Source: Methanoregulaceae archaeon UBA288 (GTDB lineage: Archaea > Halobacteriota > Methanomicrobia > Methanomicrobiales > Methanospirillaceae). Taken from it: DNA of 5,818 nucleotides. Position 1 is the first letter of the stretch, and every line of letters begins with the position of its first letter. The translations under genes were made by a program, and so were the position numbers. Location: contig DAEF01000233.1 of assembly GCA_002495225.1 (NCBI GenBank), positions 4,039-9,856 of the forward strand, in the 5' to 3' direction. Shown piece by piece: positions 5,128 to 5,818 of the stretch. The notes below the pieces were generated by a model. That model worked only from the letters and a program-made list of their open reading frames with translations. It searched no databases and was not told where the DNA came from.

Positions 5128-5818
5128 ATGAATCTTCGACAACCGAATGCCAACGAGGCCGTCGGGACCTCCAACCGATCCCGCGACGTCTCCCCTACCT
5201 CCGGTATCTGCACGCGCTGCGTGGACGGATGCCGCGGGTCCTGCGAGATCTGGCTCTCGTCCTTCCGCGGGCGCGAGGTGCTCTACCCCGGCCCCTTTGG
5301 CGAGATCACGGCCGGTGCCGACAAGGAGTACCCGGTCGACTACTCGCACGTGAACATCCAGGGCTACGCGGTCGGCGCCCGGGGGCTGCCCGAGGGCGTC
5401 GAAGCCTCCCCCGACACGGCCGTCTTCTCCGAGGTGAACACCGCCACCGAGTACGGCTGGGACACCAAGGTCCCCATGCGGCTCCCGATCTTCACCGGCG
5501 CGCTCGGATCGACCGAGATTGCCCGCGTGAACTGGGCGCACTTCGCCATCGGCGCTGCCATCTCGGGGATCACCCTCGTCTGCGGTGAGAACGTGGGCGG
5601 GATCGATCCCGACCTCGTCCGCGACTCGAACGGTAAAATGACGAAGTCCCCCGAGATCGACCGGCGGATCGAGATCTATCGGAAGTTCCACGAGGGCTAC
5701 GGGGAGCTCCTGGTCCAGATGAACGTCGAGGACACGCGCCTCGGCACGGCCGAGTACGTCTCGTCCAGGCACAATCTGGAGACCATCGAGCTGAAGTGGG
5801 GCCAGGGCGCCAAGTGCA
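5128..5818 (+). CDS. FMN-binding glutamate synthase family protein, N-terminal part, truncated by window edge
   Basis: An open frame of 230 codons running off the right edge. After a polar N-terminus (about 1-25) comes a cysteine cluster C28-x2-C31-x3-C35-x3-C39. Then follow segments I recognise from archaeal and bacterial stand-alone glutamate synthase-related (COG0069) proteins: FRGREVLYPGPFGEITAGAD (46-65), IFTGALGSTEIAR (120-132), HFAIGAAISGITLVCGENVG (137-156), and VQMNVEDTRLGTAEYV (196-211), ending at IELKWGQGAKC. In glutamate synthase the corresponding (beta/alpha)8 domain binds FMN and 2-oxoglutarate and makes glutamate from the transferred amide nitrogen. The stand-alone proteins lack the glutaminase domain of bacterial GltB, so the exact reaction is not certain. 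The rest, with the FMN site and any Fe-S cysteines there, is outside the window. The neighbouring P-II gene supports a nitrogen role. The start is fixed by a good ribosome-binding site and an in-frame stop just upstream. Confidence 0.88.
   Translation, partial: MNLRQPNANEAVGTSNRSRDVSPTSGICTRCVDGCRGSCEIWLSSFRGREVLYPGPFGEITAGADKEYPVDYSHVNIQGYAVGARGLPEGVEASPDTAVFSEVNTATEYGWDTKVPMRLPIFTGALGSTEIARVNWAHFAIGAAISGITLVCGENVGGIDPDLVRDSNGKMTKSPEIDRRIEIYRKFHEGYGELLVQMNVEDTRLGTAEYVSSRHNLETIELKWGQGAKC

Noticed and set aside
4370..5131. A 253-codon plus-strand frame overlapping the whole P-II gene
   Set aside because: It is in another frame than the clearly recognisable P-II protein and its translation is low-complexity and charged, so it is a shadow.
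5029..5772. A 247-codon minus-strand frame opposite the glutamate synthase-like gene
   Set aside because: The plus-strand frame from 5128 matches a known family throughout; the minus frame is an antisense shadow rich in Asp, Gly, Val and Arg.

Overview
The window looks like a piece of a GC-rich archaeal chromosome, most likely a methanogen of the Methanomicrobiales (Methanoculleus-like). This placement is inference. It rests on an Mrp/NBP35-type ATPase with an N-terminal cysteine cluster, a stand-alone FMN-type glutamate synthase-like protein, AT-rich TATA-like boxes about 25-40 bases before genes, bare T-run terminators, and a Shine-Dalgarno site of the AGGTGA type. No rRNA or marker gene confirms it.

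Layout. At the left edge, on the minus strand, is the N-terminal 98 residues of a cyclic beta-1,2-glucan synthase-like (NdvB-type) protein. It diverges from an Mrp/NBP35 iron-sulfur carrier ATPase (443-1345, plus). After a terminator and a spacer of about 575 bases comes a complete hexameric, bacterial-type glutamate dehydrogenase, gdhA (1921-3270). A very long spacer of about 1.3 kb follows, with no convincing gene. Its last part looks like the promoter and a leader of about 320 bases for a small P-II family protein (4587-4958). The right edge holds the first 230 codons of an FMN-binding glutamate synthase family protein (5128 onward).

How the genes fit together. gdhA, the P-II protein and the glutamate synthase-like protein form a nitrogen-assimilation neighbourhood. 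GDH fixes ammonium on 2-oxoglutarate. P-II proteins normally sense 2-oxoglutarate and ATP/ADP. The last protein shares the FMN/glutamate-synthase domain of GOGAT. The P-II protein aligns without gaps to classical GlnB through residue 105 but lacks nearly all canonical T-loop residues and much of the B-loop. This is the most interesting coding observation.

The upstream regions of gdhA and the P-II gene share a design: a purine-rich BRE and TATA-like box, with a short inverted repeat centred on the expected transcription start. This suggests repressor control, by NrpR or something similar, but is not proven. The P-II leader also holds an unusually strong 11-bp hairpin that encloses the stop codon of a possible 35-codon ORF.
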